Made by a program: the position numbers and the translations under genes. From an uncultured Hyphomicrobiales bacterium (GTDB taxonomy: Bacteria; Pseudomonadota; Alphaproteobacteria; Rhizobiales; Devosiaceae), in NCBI GenBank assembly GCA_903842455.1, contig CAIMLX010000238.1, positions 1 to 64,000 on the forward strand: a stretch of 64,000 nt of DNA, given 5' to 3'. Under the pieces are notes generated by a model. That model was given only the letters and a program-made list of their open reading frames with translations. It was not told the DNA's origin and made no database searches. Shown one piece after another: positions 7,230-16,362 of this stretch. Positions within the stretch are counted from its first letter, which is position 1; each line of letters starts with the position of its first letter.

Positions 7230-7910
7230 CTACTTCAACAGATCCGGCCGCCTCGCCCGAGTAAGCGCCTCGCTCTCGGCGCGGCGCCACTTTTCCACCT
7301 TGCCGTGATCGCCCGAAGTCAGCACGGCCGGGATGTCGCGGCCTTCCCAGCTCTGCGGGCGGGTGTATTGCGGATATTCGAGCAGGCCGTTCTCGAAGCT
7401 TTCGTCGGCGTGGCTTTCGGCGCCGCCGAGCACGCCGGGGATCAGCCGCACCACCGCCTCGAGCAGCACCATGGCGGCCACCTCGCCGCCGGCCAGCACA
7501 TAATCGCCGATCGAGACCTCCTGCAGGCCCCGCGCCTCGATCACCCGCTGGTCCACCCCCTCGAAACGGCCGCAGACGATGACGGCGCCGGGACCTAAAG
7601 CAAGCTCGCGCGCCTTCGCCTGCGTCAGCGGCATGCCGCGCGGGCTCATCAGGAGACGCGGACGCGGATCGCCTTCGGGCGACACCGCATCGATGGCGCG
7701 AGCGAGGATATCGGGCTTCAGCACCATGCCGGCGCCACCGCCCGACGGCGTGTCGTCGACGGTGCGATGCCGGTCGGTAGCAAAATCCCGCAGCTGCGTG
7801 GTCGACAACGACCAGAGGCCGTCCGCCATGCCGCGGCCCAGCACCGAGGCGCCGAGCGGCCCGGGAAACAGGTCAGGAAACAGGGTGATGATGTGAGCCG
7901 AAAAGCTCAA
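7230..7910 (-). CDS. trmD: tRNA (guanine-37-N1)-methyltransferase
   Basis: TrmD methylates G37 of tRNAs read by CNN/CGG codons, preventing +1 frameshifts, using S-adenosylmethionine. The 226-residue SPOUT protein has the trefoil-knot signature [36 protein letters not shown], and [10 protein letters not shown] in the C-terminal domain. The likely start is TTG at 7910, overlapping the rimM stop; no ATG is available before the conserved [10 protein letters not shown] segment. Its usual downstream partner rplS is displaced by about 6 kb. Confidence 0.96.
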   Translation of the reverse strand: MSFSAHIITLFPDLFPGPLGASVLGRGMADGLWSLSTTQLRDFATDRHRTVDDTPSGGGAGMVLKPDILARAIDAVSPEGDPRPRLLMSPRGMPLTQAKARELALGPGAVIVCGRFEGVDQRVIEARGLQEVSIGDYVLAGGEVAAMVLLEAVVRLIPGVLGGAESHADESFENGLLEYPQYTRPQSWEGRDIPAVLTSGDHGKVEKWRRAESEALTRARRPDLLK

Positions 7911-8449
7911 TCGGGTTCCTCTTCACCGGGCTCGGCCTCGACGGGCGGCGCGATGACGAGGTAGCCGTCGGCGATGCGGATCTCCGGCACCACCGCCTTG
8001 CTGAAGGGGTAGAGATAGGTGTCGCCCGCCCGCGGATCGCGGATTTCGAGCAGGTCGCCGGCGCCGAAATTCGGTACCGCGGCGACGACGCCGATCTCGG
8101 TGCCGTCGATCAGCCGGGCGCGCAGCCCGATCAGGTCGGCGTGGTAGAAATCGTCCTCATCCTCGGGCTCGGGGAGCAGCGCGCGCGGGACGAACAGTTC
8201 GACGCCGTTGAGTTTTTCGGCGGCGGCACGGTCGCTCACCCCGGCGAGCCGCGCCACGAGCACATTGGTCGTGGTGCGGGCCGACAGGATGGTGACCGTG
8301 AAGCCAGGCTTGCTGGTGACGAGCGGCCCATAGTCGACGAGCGCCATCGGGTCCTCGGTGAAGGACTGGATGCGCACCTCGCCCTTGATCCCATGGGCGG
8401 CACCGATGCGGCCCATCAGGATCATGCTGCCCTGCTCGCCACCTGCCAC
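7907..8449 (-). CDS. rimM: 16S rRNA processing/ribosome maturation factor
   Basis: RimM helps maturation of the 30S head by binding protein S19. The 180-residue protein has the N-terminal beta-barrel ([22 protein letters not shown]) and a C-terminal PRC-barrel (residues about 95-170, with [11 protein letters not shown] and the KAVVPEI segment). The first codon shown is GTG 8449, three bases after rpsP; an internal ATG at 8425 directly precedes the conserved block and may be the true start. The stop overlaps the trmD start. Confidence 0.95.
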   Translation of the reverse strand: MAGGEQGSMILMGRIGAAHGIKGEVRIQSFTEDPMALVDYGPLVTSKPGFTVTILSARTTTNVLVARLAGVSDRAAAEKLNGVELFVPRALLPEPEDEDDFYHADLIGLRARLIDGTEIGVVAAVPNFGAGDLLEIRDPRAGDTYLYPFSKAVVPEIRIADGYLVIAPPVEAEPGEEEPD

Positions 8450-8452
8450 GGC

Positions 8453-8860
8453 TTACTCGGCGGCCGGAGCTTCGGCGGCTTCTTCCTTGGGAGCGTTCTT
8501 TGCAGCTTCCTTGGCGGCCTCGGCGTCGGCGACGCGCTTGGCACGCTCTTCGGCACGCTCGGTGGCCTTCTTGCCCGGCACGGCGCGTTCCGGGTTGTTG
8601 CGCGGCTCACGGGTCTTGAGGCCGGCGGCATCGACGAAGCGGGCGACGCGGTCGGTCGGCTGGGCGCCAACGCCAAGCCAGTGCTGGATGCGCTCGGTGA
8701 CGAGGGTCACGCGCAGCGACTTGTCCTCGAGCTTCGGATCGTAGGTCCCGACCTTCTCGATGAAGCGGCCATCGCGCGGCGAACGGGCGTCGGCGATGAC
8801 GACATGGTAGTACGGGCGCTTCTTGGTACCGGCGCGGGCGAGGCGGATCTTCAGGCTCAT
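8453..8860 (-). CDS. rpsP: 30S ribosomal protein S16 with acidic/Ala-rich tail
   Basis: S16 is a 30S assembly protein. Residues 1-80 are canonical ([38 protein letters not shown]), while residues about 85-135 form an Ala/Glu/Lys-rich tail (total 135, against roughly 80-90 in many bacteria). It lies between ffh and rimM on the same strand, with rimM starting three bases after its stop. Confidence 0.96.
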   Translation of the reverse strand: MSLKIRLARAGTKKRPYYHVVIADARSPRDGRFIEKVGTYDPKLEDKSLRVTLVTERIQHWLGVGAQPTDRVARFVDAAGLKTREPRNNPERAVPGKKATERAEERAKRVADAEAAKEAAKNAPKEEAAEAPAAE

Positions 8861-8911
8861 TGGTTCAGTCCTTCTTGCGTTCTTTGAAGTCGTTAAATGT
8901 GGTTGATCTGG

Positions 8912-10516
8912 TTATTTCTTCTTCGGCACGAGGCCGCCGCCGAGGCCGGGAAGGCCGGGGAAGCGCGACGCGCTGCCTAGCCCGGGGAGGCCCGAGCCGG
9001 ATTTGAGCAGCTGCCCGACATCGGTCGGCAGCTTGTTCGGAGCGAGCTGCTTGGGCGCAGCCGCCTGCTGCGGGATCGACGCGGGGTCGATGCCCATGCG
9101 GCGCGCCAGCTGCTCGAGCTCCTTGGGGTCCATGTTCTCGGGTGAAGGCATGTTGCCCATGCCGGGGATCTTGCCGCCCATCTGGCCGCCGAACATCCCC
9201 GAAAGCGCGCCCATGCCGCCCTTCGAGACCTTCTTCATCATGTCCGCCATCTGGCGGTGCTGCTTCATCAGCTTGTTGACGTCCTCGACCTTGGTGCCCG
9301 AGCCGTTGGCGATGCGGATGCGGCGCTTGGCGTTCAGCAGGTCGGGATTGGCGCGTTCCTTCGGCGTCATCGAGTTGATGATGGCGACCTGCCGGTCGAA
9401 CACCTTCTCGTCGATATTGGAGTTGGCCATGGCCTTCTTCATCTGGCCCATGCCCGGCATCATGTTCATGAGCGAACCCATGCCGCCCATCTTCTTCATC
9501 TGCAGCAGCTGGTTCTTGAGGTCTTCGAGATCGAAGACGCCCTTCTTCAGCTTCTTCGCCATCTTGGCCGCATCTTCGGCCGTGACGTTCTGCGCAGCCT
9601 TCTCGACGAGCGAGACGATGTCGCCCATGCCGAGGATGCGGTCGGCAATGCGCGAGGGATGGAAGTCCTCGAGCGCATCCATCTTTTCGCCGGTACCGAT
9701 CAGCTTGATCGGCTTGCCGGTGACGGCGCGCATCGACAGCGCCGCGCCGCCACGGCCATCGCCGTCGACGCGGGTCAGCACGATGCCGGTGATATCGACC
9801 CGCTGGTCGAACGAGCGCGCGAGGTTCACCGCGTCCTGGCCGGTCAGCGCATCGGCGACGAGCAGGATTTCGTGCGGGTTGGTGGCGGACTTCACCGCCG
9901 CCGTTTCGGCCATCAGCTCTTCGTCGACATGGGTGCGGCCGGCAGTATCGAGAATGACGACGTCGTAGCCGCCGAGCGTCGCTTCGCGCTGGGCGCGGCG
10001 GGCGATGTCGACGGGCTTCTCGTCGGCGATGATCGACAGCGTATCGACGCCGATCTGCTCGCCGAGGACGCGCAGCTGCTCCTTGGCGGCCGGGCGGCGA
10101 TCATCGAGCGAGGCGAGGAGGACCTTCTTGCCCTGCCGCTCCTTCATCCGCTTGGCGATCTTGCCGGCATGCGTGGTCTTGCCGGCGCCCTGCAGGCCGA
10201 CCATCAGCATGGTCATCGGCGGGGTGGTGTTGAAATCGATCGGCACCTGGGTGTCGCCCAGCACCTTCACCAGCTCGTCGTGGACGATCTTGATGACCTG
10301 CTGGCCCGGCGTCACCGAGCGGGTGACCTCGGCGCCGACGGCGCGCTCGCGCACCTGCTCGACGAAGGCCTTGGTCACTTCGAGCGCAACGTCGGCCTCG
10401 AGCAGCGCCCGGCGCACTTCGCGCAGCGCTTCATCGACGTCCTTCTCGCCGAGCGCCCCGCGCCCGCGAATCCCGTCGAAGATTTTCCCAAGCCGGTCGC
10501 TTAGTGATTCAAACAT
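8912..10516 (-). CDS. ffh: Signal recognition particle GTPase
   Basis: Ffh binds signal peptides and 4.5S RNA and docks with FtsY (also encoded in this window). The 534-residue protein has an N domain (1-~90), a GTPase G domain with GLQGAGKTTHAGK (P-loop), DTAGRTHVDEEL, TRVDGDGRGG and RILGMGD, and a methionine-rich M domain (about 330-450, MKKMGGMGSLMNMMPGMGQMKK). The C-terminus is a Gly/Pro/Leu-rich tail of about 60 residues ending in KKK, longer than in E. coli. ATG at 10516 is clear. Confidence 0.97.
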   Translation of the reverse strand: MFESLSDRLGKIFDGIRGRGALGEKDVDEALREVRRALLEADVALEVTKAFVEQVRERAVGAEVTRSVTPGQQVIKIVHDELVKVLGDTQVPIDFNTTPPMTMLMVGLQGAGKTTHAGKIAKRMKERQGKKVLLASLDDRRPAAKEQLRVLGEQIGVDTLSIIADEKPVDIARRAQREATLGGYDVVILDTAGRTHVDEELMAETAAVKSATNPHEILLVADALTGQDAVNLARSFDQRVDITGIVLTRVDGDGRGGAALSMRAVTGKPIKLIGTGEKMDALEDFHPSRIADRILGMGDIVSLVEKAAQNVTAEDAAKMAKKLKKGVFDLEDLKNQLLQMKKMGGMGSLMNMMPGMGQMKKAMANSNIDEKVFDRQVAIINSMTPKERANPDLLNAKRRIRIANGSGTKVEDVNKLMKQHRQMADMMKKVSKGGMGALSGMFGGQMGGKIPGMGNMPSPENMDPKELEQLARRMGIDPASIPQQAAAPKQLAPNKLPTDVGQLLKSGSGLPGLGSASRFPGLPGLGGGLVPKKK

Positions 10517-10575
10517 CCGCCGTCCTCATGTCCCGTTTGCACGGGATGTAGGGTCCATCGAGGCAAACGCCAAAC

Positions 10576-10605
10576 ACACCCCAGGGCGCTTGCGCTGTGG
10601 GGTGT
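10576..10605. other. Perfect hairpin in the ffh 5' region
   Basis: ACACCCCA pairs with TGGGGTGT, with the palindrome GCGCTTGCGC inside, giving a long stem 60 bases upstream of ffh. There is no T tract on either side, so it is probably not a simple terminator. It may be a leader hairpin of the ffh message or a regulator site. Confidence 0.5.
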
Positions 10606-10720
10606 GAGCCTCCGGGATCTCTTTATACCTCAACGGGTCCCGGTCGGCCTTCAGGTGTATGACCTGATGGATTGGGGCGCGGAATAGAGGGGAAATGGGG
10701 CGGAGTCAAGGAAACTGGCG

Positions 10721-10987
10721 TCAGCGGTATATGTCGCGGCGGTTTCCGACGTCGATAACCAACACAACCAGACGCTTGTCGATGATCTCACAGATCACCC
10801 GATAGTCGCCAACACGGTAGCGCCAACGGCCCGACCGATCCCCTACCAGCGCCGCTCCCAGTTGGCGCGGATTCTCGGCCGTCGCTACCCGATAATCCAT
10901 GTAGTCGAGGATGCGTTTTGCCTGCTGCCGATCCAGCTTGTGGACCACGCGAGCCGCAGCATCGGCGTACTCAATCTTCCAGGCCAA
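10721..10987 (-). CDS. RelE/ParE-family toxin
   Basis: This 88-residue protein has the typical RelE fold sequence: an N-terminal KIEYADAAARVVHKLD strand-helix, then RQLGAALVGDRSGRWRYRVGDYRVICEI, ending VVLVIDVGNRRDIYR. The Arg residues and terminal Tyr match the catalytic region of mRNA-cleaving RelE toxins. Its ATG overlaps the antitoxin gene by 17 bases, the usual arrangement of type II modules. Confidence 0.9.
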   Translation of the reverse strand: MAWKIEYADAAARVVHKLDRQQAKRILDYMDYRVATAENPRQLGAALVGDRSGRWRYRVGDYRVICEIIDKRLVVLVIDVGNRRDIYR

Positions 10988-11198
10988 GGTCCCGCCTCAA
11001 CTCTTCTGAGCTGTAGACCTTCTCTTCGCCGCGCTGCACCCGCTGCCAGACGTCGTCGGCACGGTAGTAATCCTGGACGTCCTCAATCCCATACTTGAGA
11101 ATTTCGGCTGCGTGCTCTGCCTTGCTCCTCCCGGTGCGGGCGGAAAGCTCGTCGAGTCGCCGGTCGGTATCCCGATCAACTTCCACGGTGATGACCAT
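10971..11198 (-). CDS. RelB/RHH-type antitoxin
   Basis: The 75-residue protein begins with a ribbon-helix-helix (MVITVEVDRDTDRRLDELSARTGRSKAEHAAEIL) that would bind the operon's operator and is followed by a C-terminal toxin-wrapping segment (DVWQRVQRGEEKVYSSEELRRDLGLED). ATG 11198 is chosen because AAGGAGATTGCC precedes it; a longer reading to 11231 has no ribosome-binding site. It pairs with the overlapping RelE-type toxin. Confidence 0.9.
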   Translation of the reverse strand: MVITVEVDRDTDRRLDELSARTGRSKAEHAAEILKYGIEDVQDYYRADDVWQRVQRGEEKVYSSEELRRDLGLED

Positions 11199-11438
11199 GG
11201 CAATCTCCTTGTTGAGCCGAATATAGCGCACCTTGATGAGACTCCCAAGCCGCGCTTGCAGAAGGCCGCATTCATGGCATATTTGCCTCGGGTCAGCAGT
11301 TCACCCAGGCGTCGCCGCTCCATCTGGAGAGCTAAACCTGCGACTACGCGTTCGAGACAGCACTCTTGTCCCGTGCCAGATCGGAAGCCGGCGGCCACGA
11401 ACTCCCCTCGGGGAGACGGCACTGACGAGGATGAGCCG

Positions 11439-11984
11439 ATGTCACGAACTGCCGTGCCACTGCGGGTGGACGACCTTTCCCCTTTTGCCAAAACCCTGCG
11501 CCAGAGCCTCAGCCAGCACGAAGGCGTGCCGACGCATGTCGAGCTGCTGAACCTGATCGCCAAAGCCGCGGGGTTCGCCAACTACCAGCACCTGCGCGCC
11601 GATGCCGAAGCCGCCGACCGGCTGCAGGTCGCAGCCGACCCTGGGCCACGCCCGGACCTCGAGCAGGTGACGAAGACGGCGCGATTTTTCGACGATCAGG
11701 GCGTGCTGAGCACCTGGCCGTCGCGCTTCGCCCACCAGACTCTCAGCCAGTGGGTGTTCTGGTCACGCCTCCCGCGCGGACAAACCTATGACGAGCGACA
11801 GATCAGCGCCCTGATCAAGGGCTGGCACGCTTTCGGCGACCACGCCATCATCCGCCGAGCCATGGTCGATGCAGGAATGCTCGAGCGCAACCAGAACGGC
11901 CGCGAGTACCGCCGCATCGAACAGGTGCCGCCGCCGGAGCTGGCACCGCTGCTGGCGCATCTCGAACTGAGAAAGCGGGGCTGA
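11439..11984 (+). CDS. DUF2087-domain protein
   Basis: The 181-residue soluble protein has an N-terminal region (about 1-70, [18 protein letters not shown]...[13 protein letters not shown]) that looks like a small helical recognition domain. It is followed by a DUF2087 winged-helix domain (about 75-165, [18 protein letters not shown]...[32 protein letters not shown]). DUF2087 is often attached to transcription regulators; the function here is unknown. ATG 11439 follows GAGGATGAG and is preferred over upstream in-frame starts. Confidence 0.78.
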   Translation: MSRTAVPLRVDDLSPFAKTLRQSLSQHEGVPTHVELLNLIAKAAGFANYQHLRADAEAADRLQVAADPGPRPDLEQVTKTARFFDDQGVLSTWPSRFAHQTLSQWVFWSRLPRGQTYDERQISALIKGWHAFGDHAIIRRAMVDAGMLERNQNGREYRRIEQVPPPELAPLLAHLELRKRG

Positions 11985-12061
11985 CTGCCCCGCGACCCGG
12001 CTGCACTGGCAATTTTGCGTCACTTCCGCCATATAGACGCGGAAACCGCCAAGGCACGCGC

Positions 12062-12949
12062 ATGTCCCAAGCCAGCTCTCTGGCCCCATTCCTCAAGATG
12101 AACGGGCTCGGCAACGAGATCATCGTTGCCGACATGCGTGGCCGCAAGGACCGGGTGACGCCGGCCGCCGCCGTGGCGATCAATGCTGCGCCGGCAACGA
12201 AGTTCGACCAGATCATGGCCATCCATGATCCGCGGACCCCCGGCACGGCGCACTATATCGAGATCATCAACTCCGACGGCTCGCTGGCGCAGGCTTGTGG
12301 CAACGGGATGCGCTGCGTGGTGCAGGCGCTGTCGGCCGAAAGCGGGACCAGGCACTTCGTCTTCGAGACGCTGGCCGGCATCCTCACCGGCGACGAACGC
12401 GATGACGGGCAGATCACGGTCGACATGGGCAAGCCGCGCTTCGGCTGGCAGGACATTCCGCTCGCCGAGGAATTCTACGACACCACCGGCATCGAGCTGC
12501 AGATCGGGCCGATCGATGCGCCGGTGCTGCATACGCCTTCGGTGATGTCGATGGGCAACCCGCACGCCACCTTCTGGGTGGAGAACGATGTGTGGAACTA
12601 CGCCCTCGACCGCTTCGGACCGCTGCTCGAGAACCACCCGATCTTCCCCGAGCGCGCCAATATCTCGATCGCGCAGGTGGTGGCGGATGACCACATCATG
12701 CTGCGCACCTGGGAACGTGGTGCCGGCCTCACCCGCGCCTGCGGCACCGCCGCCTGTGCGGCGCTCGTCAATGCGGCGCGCACCAAGCGCACCGGCCGCA
12801 AGGCGACTGTAACCCTGCCCGGCGGCGACCTCGTGATCGAGTGGCGCGCCGACGACCATGTGCTGCTGACCGGCCCGGCCGAGCTGGAATTTGCCGGCAC
12901 GTTCGACCCGTTCACCGGCGCGTGGACGGCCGAGCAGCAGGTGGCCTGA
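12062..12949 (+). CDS. dapF: Diaminopimelate epimerase
   Basis: DapF converts LL- to meso-diaminopimelate for lysine and peptidoglycan. The 295-residue protein carries both catalytic cysteines: C79 in QACGNGMRC and C227 in [10 protein letters not shown]. The substrate-binding motifs [16 protein letters not shown] and [11 protein letters not shown] are present. It starts a run of four same-strand genes: one base separates its stop from mtaB. A 12-residue N-terminal extension precedes the conserved FLKMNGLGN. Confidence 0.97.
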   Translation: MSQASSLAPFLKMNGLGNEIIVADMRGRKDRVTPAAAVAINAAPATKFDQIMAIHDPRTPGTAHYIEIINSDGSLAQACGNGMRCVVQALSAESGTRHFVFETLAGILTGDERDDGQITVDMGKPRFGWQDIPLAEEFYDTTGIELQIGPIDAPVLHTPSVMSMGNPHATFWVENDVWNYALDRFGPLLENHPIFPERANISIAQVVADDHIMLRTWERGAGLTRACGTAACAALVNAARTKRTGRKATVTLPGGDLVIEWRADDHVLLTGPAELEFAGTFDPFTGAWTAEQQVA

Positions 12950-12950
12950 G

Positions 12951-14216
12951 ATGGCCATCGAGACCCTGACGTTCGGCTGCCGCCTCAACGCCTACGAGGG
13001 CGAGGTGATGAAATCCGAAGCCGAAAAGGCCGGGCTCGACAACACCATCATCATCAATACCTGCGCCGTCACGCAGGAAGCAGTGCGGCAGGCCAAGCAG
13101 GCGATCCGCAAGGCGAAGCGCGACAACCCGGAGCGGCGCATCATCGTCACCGGCTGCGCCGCGCAGACCGAAGCCCGCACCTTCGGCGACATGGCCGAGG
13201 TCGACCTCGTCATCGGCAATGCCGACAAGCTGAAGGCCGAGAGCTACGCGCCGATGGCATTCGGCGTGCCGCTCAACGACAAGGTGCAGGTCAACGACAT
13301 CATGTCGGTGAAGGAGACCGCCGGCCACCTGATCGAGGGGATGGACGGCCGGACCCGCGCCTTCGTGCAGGTGCAGAATGGCTGCGACCATCGCTGCACC
13401 TTCTGCATCATCCCGTTCGGCCGCGGCCCATCCCGCTCGGTGCCGATGGGCGCGGTCGTCGAGCAGATCAAGAAACTGGTCGGCAACGGCTACCGCGAGA
13501 TCGTGCTGACCGGCGTCGACATCACCTCCTACGGCCCCGACCTGCCCGGCCAGCCGACACTCGGCAAGCTGACCCAGCAAATCCTGCGCCATGTGCCCGA
13601 CCTGCCGCGGCTGCGCATCTCGTCGATCGATTCCATCGAGGCCGACGAAGCGTTCTATGACGCCATGGCATCGGACCGGCGGCTGATGCCGCACCTACAT
13701 CTGTCGCTCCAATCGGGCGACGACATGATCCTGAAGCGGATGAAGCGCCGGCACCTGCGGGCTGATGCCTTCGCGGTGGTCGAGAAGCTGCGCTCCATCA
13801 GGCCCGAAATCGTCTTCGGCGCCGATATCATCGCCGGGTTCCCCACCGAGACCGACGAGATGTTCGAGAACTCCCTCGAGTTCATCGAAACCGCAAACCT
13901 CACTTACATCCACGCCTTCCCCTACTCGCCGCGCCCCGGCACCCCGGCAGCGCGCATGCCGCAGGTCGACAAGGCCGTGGCCAAGGCCCGCGCCAACCGG
14001 CTCAGGGCACTGGGCAGCGTGCAGATCGAAAAGCTGGCGCAGTCGCGCCTCGGCATGGTTGAAAACGTGCTGGTCGAAAAGGACGGGATCGGCCGGCAGG
14101 AACAGTTCCTCACCGTTGCCGTTCCCGGTCACGCCGCAGGCGAACTCGTACCGGTGCGCATCACCGGGTGCACTGCCGACAGTCTCGTCGGCGAAACGAT
14201 GAGATCGGCAGCCTGA
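12951..14216 (+). CDS. mtaB: tRNA t6A37 methylthiotransferase (MtaB family)
   Basis: This radical-SAM enzyme converts t6A37 to ms2t6A37 in tRNAs reading ANN codons. The 421-residue protein has an N-terminal UPF0004 domain with CRLN, TCAVT and GCAAQ cysteines (the first Fe-S cluster), a radical SAM core with CDHRCTFC (second cluster), FGADIIAGFPTETDEMF, and a C-terminal TRAM-like segment. ATG 12951 is one base past the dapF stop; the open frame runs further upstream but lies inside dapF. The stop overlaps the ftsY ATG. Confidence 0.94.
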   Translation: MAIETLTFGCRLNAYEGEVMKSEAEKAGLDNTIIINTCAVTQEAVRQAKQAIRKAKRDNPERRIIVTGCAAQTEARTFGDMAEVDLVIGNADKLKAESYAPMAFGVPLNDKVQVNDIMSVKETAGHLIEGMDGRTRAFVQVQNGCDHRCTFCIIPFGRGPSRSVPMGAVVEQIKKLVGNGYREIVLTGVDITSYGPDLPGQPTLGKLTQQILRHVPDLPRLRISSIDSIEADEAFYDAMASDRRLMPHLHLSLQSGDDMILKRMKRRHLRADAFAVVEKLRSIRPEIVFGADIIAGFPTETDEMFENSLEFIETANLTYIHAFPYSPRPGTPAARMPQVDKAVAKARANRLRALGSVQIEKLAQSRLGMVENVLVEKDGIGRQEQFLTVAVPGHAAGELVPVRITGCTADSLVGETMRSAA

Positions 14217-15508
14217 TGGCGGAACAGAAGAAACCCGGCTTCTTCCAGCGGTTATTCGGCGGGCAGGCAGAGCCTGCACGTGACCCCGCGCCGGCCCCCG
14301 AGCACACCGTGGCCCAGGATCTGGATGCCGACATCATCCTCGACGAGGTGGTGGACGCCGCCCCGCTGGTGCTGCCGCCCGACCAGGAAATCGCACTCGA
14401 AGCAGCAATGCACGAGGCCGGGCTGCTGATAACGCCCGAAGCCGCGCCTGCCGAGGGCGAGCCCCTGCCGCCCGCCGGCCCCCCCGAGACCCGGCCCGAC
14501 TACATCGGGGCGCTGCAGGACGAGGTCGTCAAGGCAACCGATCCGGTTCCGAACATCGTGCCGGCTGTCCCGACCGAACCGCCGAAGAAGCAGGGCTGGT
14601 TCCAGCGTCTCGCCTCGGGCCTGAAGCGTTCGTCCGACCAGCTGACCGGTTCGATCGCCGCCGTCTTCACCAAGAAGAAGCTCGATCAGGGGATGCTCGA
14701 CGAACTCGAGGACATCCTGATCCAGGCCGATTTCGGCGTCGACATGGCGACCACCGTCACCGACGCACTGCGCCGCGACCGTTTCGACCGCGACATCAGC
14801 AGCGAGGAAGTTCGGGAAGTTCTCTCGGCCGAGATCGTCAAGGTGCTCGAGCCGGTGGCGCAGCCGCTGGCCCTCGACACCGGCAAGAAGCCGTTCGTCA
14901 TCCTGATGGTCGGCGTCAACGGCACCGGCAAGACCACCACCATCGGCAAGCTCGCGAGCCTCTACCACGCGCAGGGCAAGACGGTGATGCTGGCGGCCGG
15001 CGACACTTTCCGCGCCGCGGCGATCGAGCAGCTGCAGGTCTGGGGCGACCGCACCGGCGCCACGGTGATCAAGAAGCCGCCGGGCTCCGATGCATCCGGC
15101 CTCGCCTACGAGGCCGTCGAGCGGGCGCGCGAAGAGGGCGCCGACGTGCTGCTGATCGACACCGCAGGTCGGCTGCAGAACCGCGACGAGCTGATGAGCG
15201 AACTCGAAAAGATCATCCGCGTCATCAAGAAGGTCGACCCGGCCGCGCCGCATGCCACATTGCTGACGCTCGATGCCACTACCGGACAGAATGCCCTCAG
15301 CCAGGTCGAAATCTTCGGCAAGCGCGCGGGGGTCACCGGGCTGGTGATGACCAAGCTCGATGGCACGGCGCGCGGCGGCATTCTTGTTGCCATCGCGCAG
15401 AAATTTGCCCTGCCCGTACACTTCATCGGTGTGGGCGAGGGTGTCGACAACCTCGAGCCGTTCGCGGCGCGCGACTTCGCGCAGGCGATCGCAGGGAACA
15501 CCAGATGA
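14216..15508 (+). CDS. ftsY: Signal recognition particle receptor FtsY
   Basis: FtsY is the membrane-associated SRP receptor GTPase, partner of Ffh. The 430-residue protein has an acidic, Pro/Ala-rich A region (about 1-130) flanked by two copies of a GFFQRLF/GWFQRLA-type amphipathic segment that probably contacts the membrane. The NG domain follows, with GVNGTGKTTTIGKLA, DTAGRLQNRDELM, TKLDGTARGG and the closing FIGVGEGVDNLEPF. Its ATG overlaps the mtaB stop (TGATG) and its TGA overlaps the next ATG. Confidence 0.97.
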   Translation: MAEQKKPGFFQRLFGGQAEPARDPAPAPEHTVAQDLDADIILDEVVDAAPLVLPPDQEIALEAAMHEAGLLITPEAAPAEGEPLPPAGPPETRPDYIGALQDEVVKATDPVPNIVPAVPTEPPKKQGWFQRLASGLKRSSDQLTGSIAAVFTKKKLDQGMLDELEDILIQADFGVDMATTVTDALRRDRFDRDISSEEVREVLSAEIVKVLEPVAQPLALDTGKKPFVILMVGVNGTGKTTTIGKLASLYHAQGKTVMLAAGDTFRAAAIEQLQVWGDRTGATVIKKPPGSDASGLAYEAVERAREEGADVLLIDTAGRLQNRDELMSELEKIIRVIKKVDPAAPHATLLTLDATTGQNALSQVEIFGKRAGVTGLVMTKLDGTARGGILVAIAQKFALPVHFIGVGEGVDNLEPFAARDFAQAIAGNTR

Positions 15509-16209
15509 CGGATACGACGAAGGAACCAGAGGTCAACTGGGATGAGCTGCGCCCGCAGCTGATCCGCGTCGGTCTCGAGATCGGACCGCTGGTGGTATTC
15601 TTCATCTGCACCACGTTCGGCGAAGGCTGGCTGGAGCGGTCGGAGCTGCTGCGCTCGCTGTTTGCCAGCCCGATCATCTTCGCCACGGCCCCCTTCATGG
15701 TGGCGATGGTGATTTCGCTGCTGGTGTCGTGGCTGCTGTTCAAGCGCGTCGCCGTGATGCCGCTGGTGACCATGGCCGTGGTGCTGATCTTCGGCACGCT
15801 GACGCTGTGGTTGCAGGATTCGACCTTCATCAAGATCAAGCCCACCATCGTCAATTCGCTCTTCGGCGCGACGCTGCTGGGCGGGCTGCTGTTCCGCCAA
15901 TCGCTGCTGAAATACGTGTTCGGCGAGGTCTACCACCTCAAGCCCGAAGGCTGGCAGAAGCTGACGGTGCGCTGGGGCCTGTTCTTCTTCCTGCTCGCCG
16001 TCCTCAACGAGTTCGCCTGGCGCGGTTCGGGGCTCTTCATCACCGACGTGGCGGAAGCCGACAAGTTCTACGCCGGCTTCAAGCTCTGGGCCGTGATGCC
16101 GATCACGGTGGTGTTCTCGATGCTGCAGGTGCCGCTATTGAACAGATACGCCATCGACCCGAAAGAGCCGGTGGAAGTGCTGCCCCCTCCGGGGGCTTCG
16201 CAGCCCTGA
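15505..16209 (+). CDS. YciB/IspZ family inner-membrane protein (septation protein A)
   Basis: The 234-residue protein has about six membrane helices. Family landmarks are GPLVVFFI, LTLWLQDSTFIKIKPTIVNSLFG (the signature of septation protein A) and NEFAWR. Members are linked to cell-envelope integrity and septation. The ATGA overlap with ftsY indicates one transcript. The last 20 residues are Pro-rich and cytoplasmic. Confidence 0.93.
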   Translation: MTDTTKEPEVNWDELRPQLIRVGLEIGPLVVFFICTTFGEGWLERSELLRSLFASPIIFATAPFMVAMVISLLVSWLLFKRVAVMPLVTMAVVLIFGTLTLWLQDSTFIKIKPTIVNSLFGATLLGGLLFRQSLLKYVFGEVYHLKPEGWQKLTVRWGLFFFLLAVLNEFAWRGSGLFITDVAEADKFYAGFKLWAVMPITVVFSMLQVPLLNRYAIDPKEPVEVLPPPGASQP

Positions 16210-16241
16210 TATCGGCCACTGACTGCCGAACAAACCCGACG

Positions 16242-16322
16242 TGTCATCCCTGCGAAAGCAGGGACCCAACTCGAAACCCGCGCGGATGGCTAGGTGGGTC
16301 CCTGCTTTCGCAGGGAGGACAC
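16242..16322. repeat. Inverted repeat pair (TGTCATCCCTGCGAAAGCAGG type)
   Basis: TGTCATCCCTGCGAAAGCAGGGACCCA at 16242-16268 reappears inverted at 16295-16317. Each arm is itself a small hairpin (CCCTGC-GAAA-GCAGGG). One half is found again at 37061. It follows the yciB stop and may also act as a transcript end. Confidence 0.75.
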
Positions 16323-16362
16323 CGTAATGGTTGGGCGGGCCTCCATGACCCGCCCGCCGTAA

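Noticed and set aside
10721-11198. Anti-phage defence island
   Set aside because: A solitary RelE/RelB-type pair with housekeeping genes on both sides; no other defence gene is nearby.
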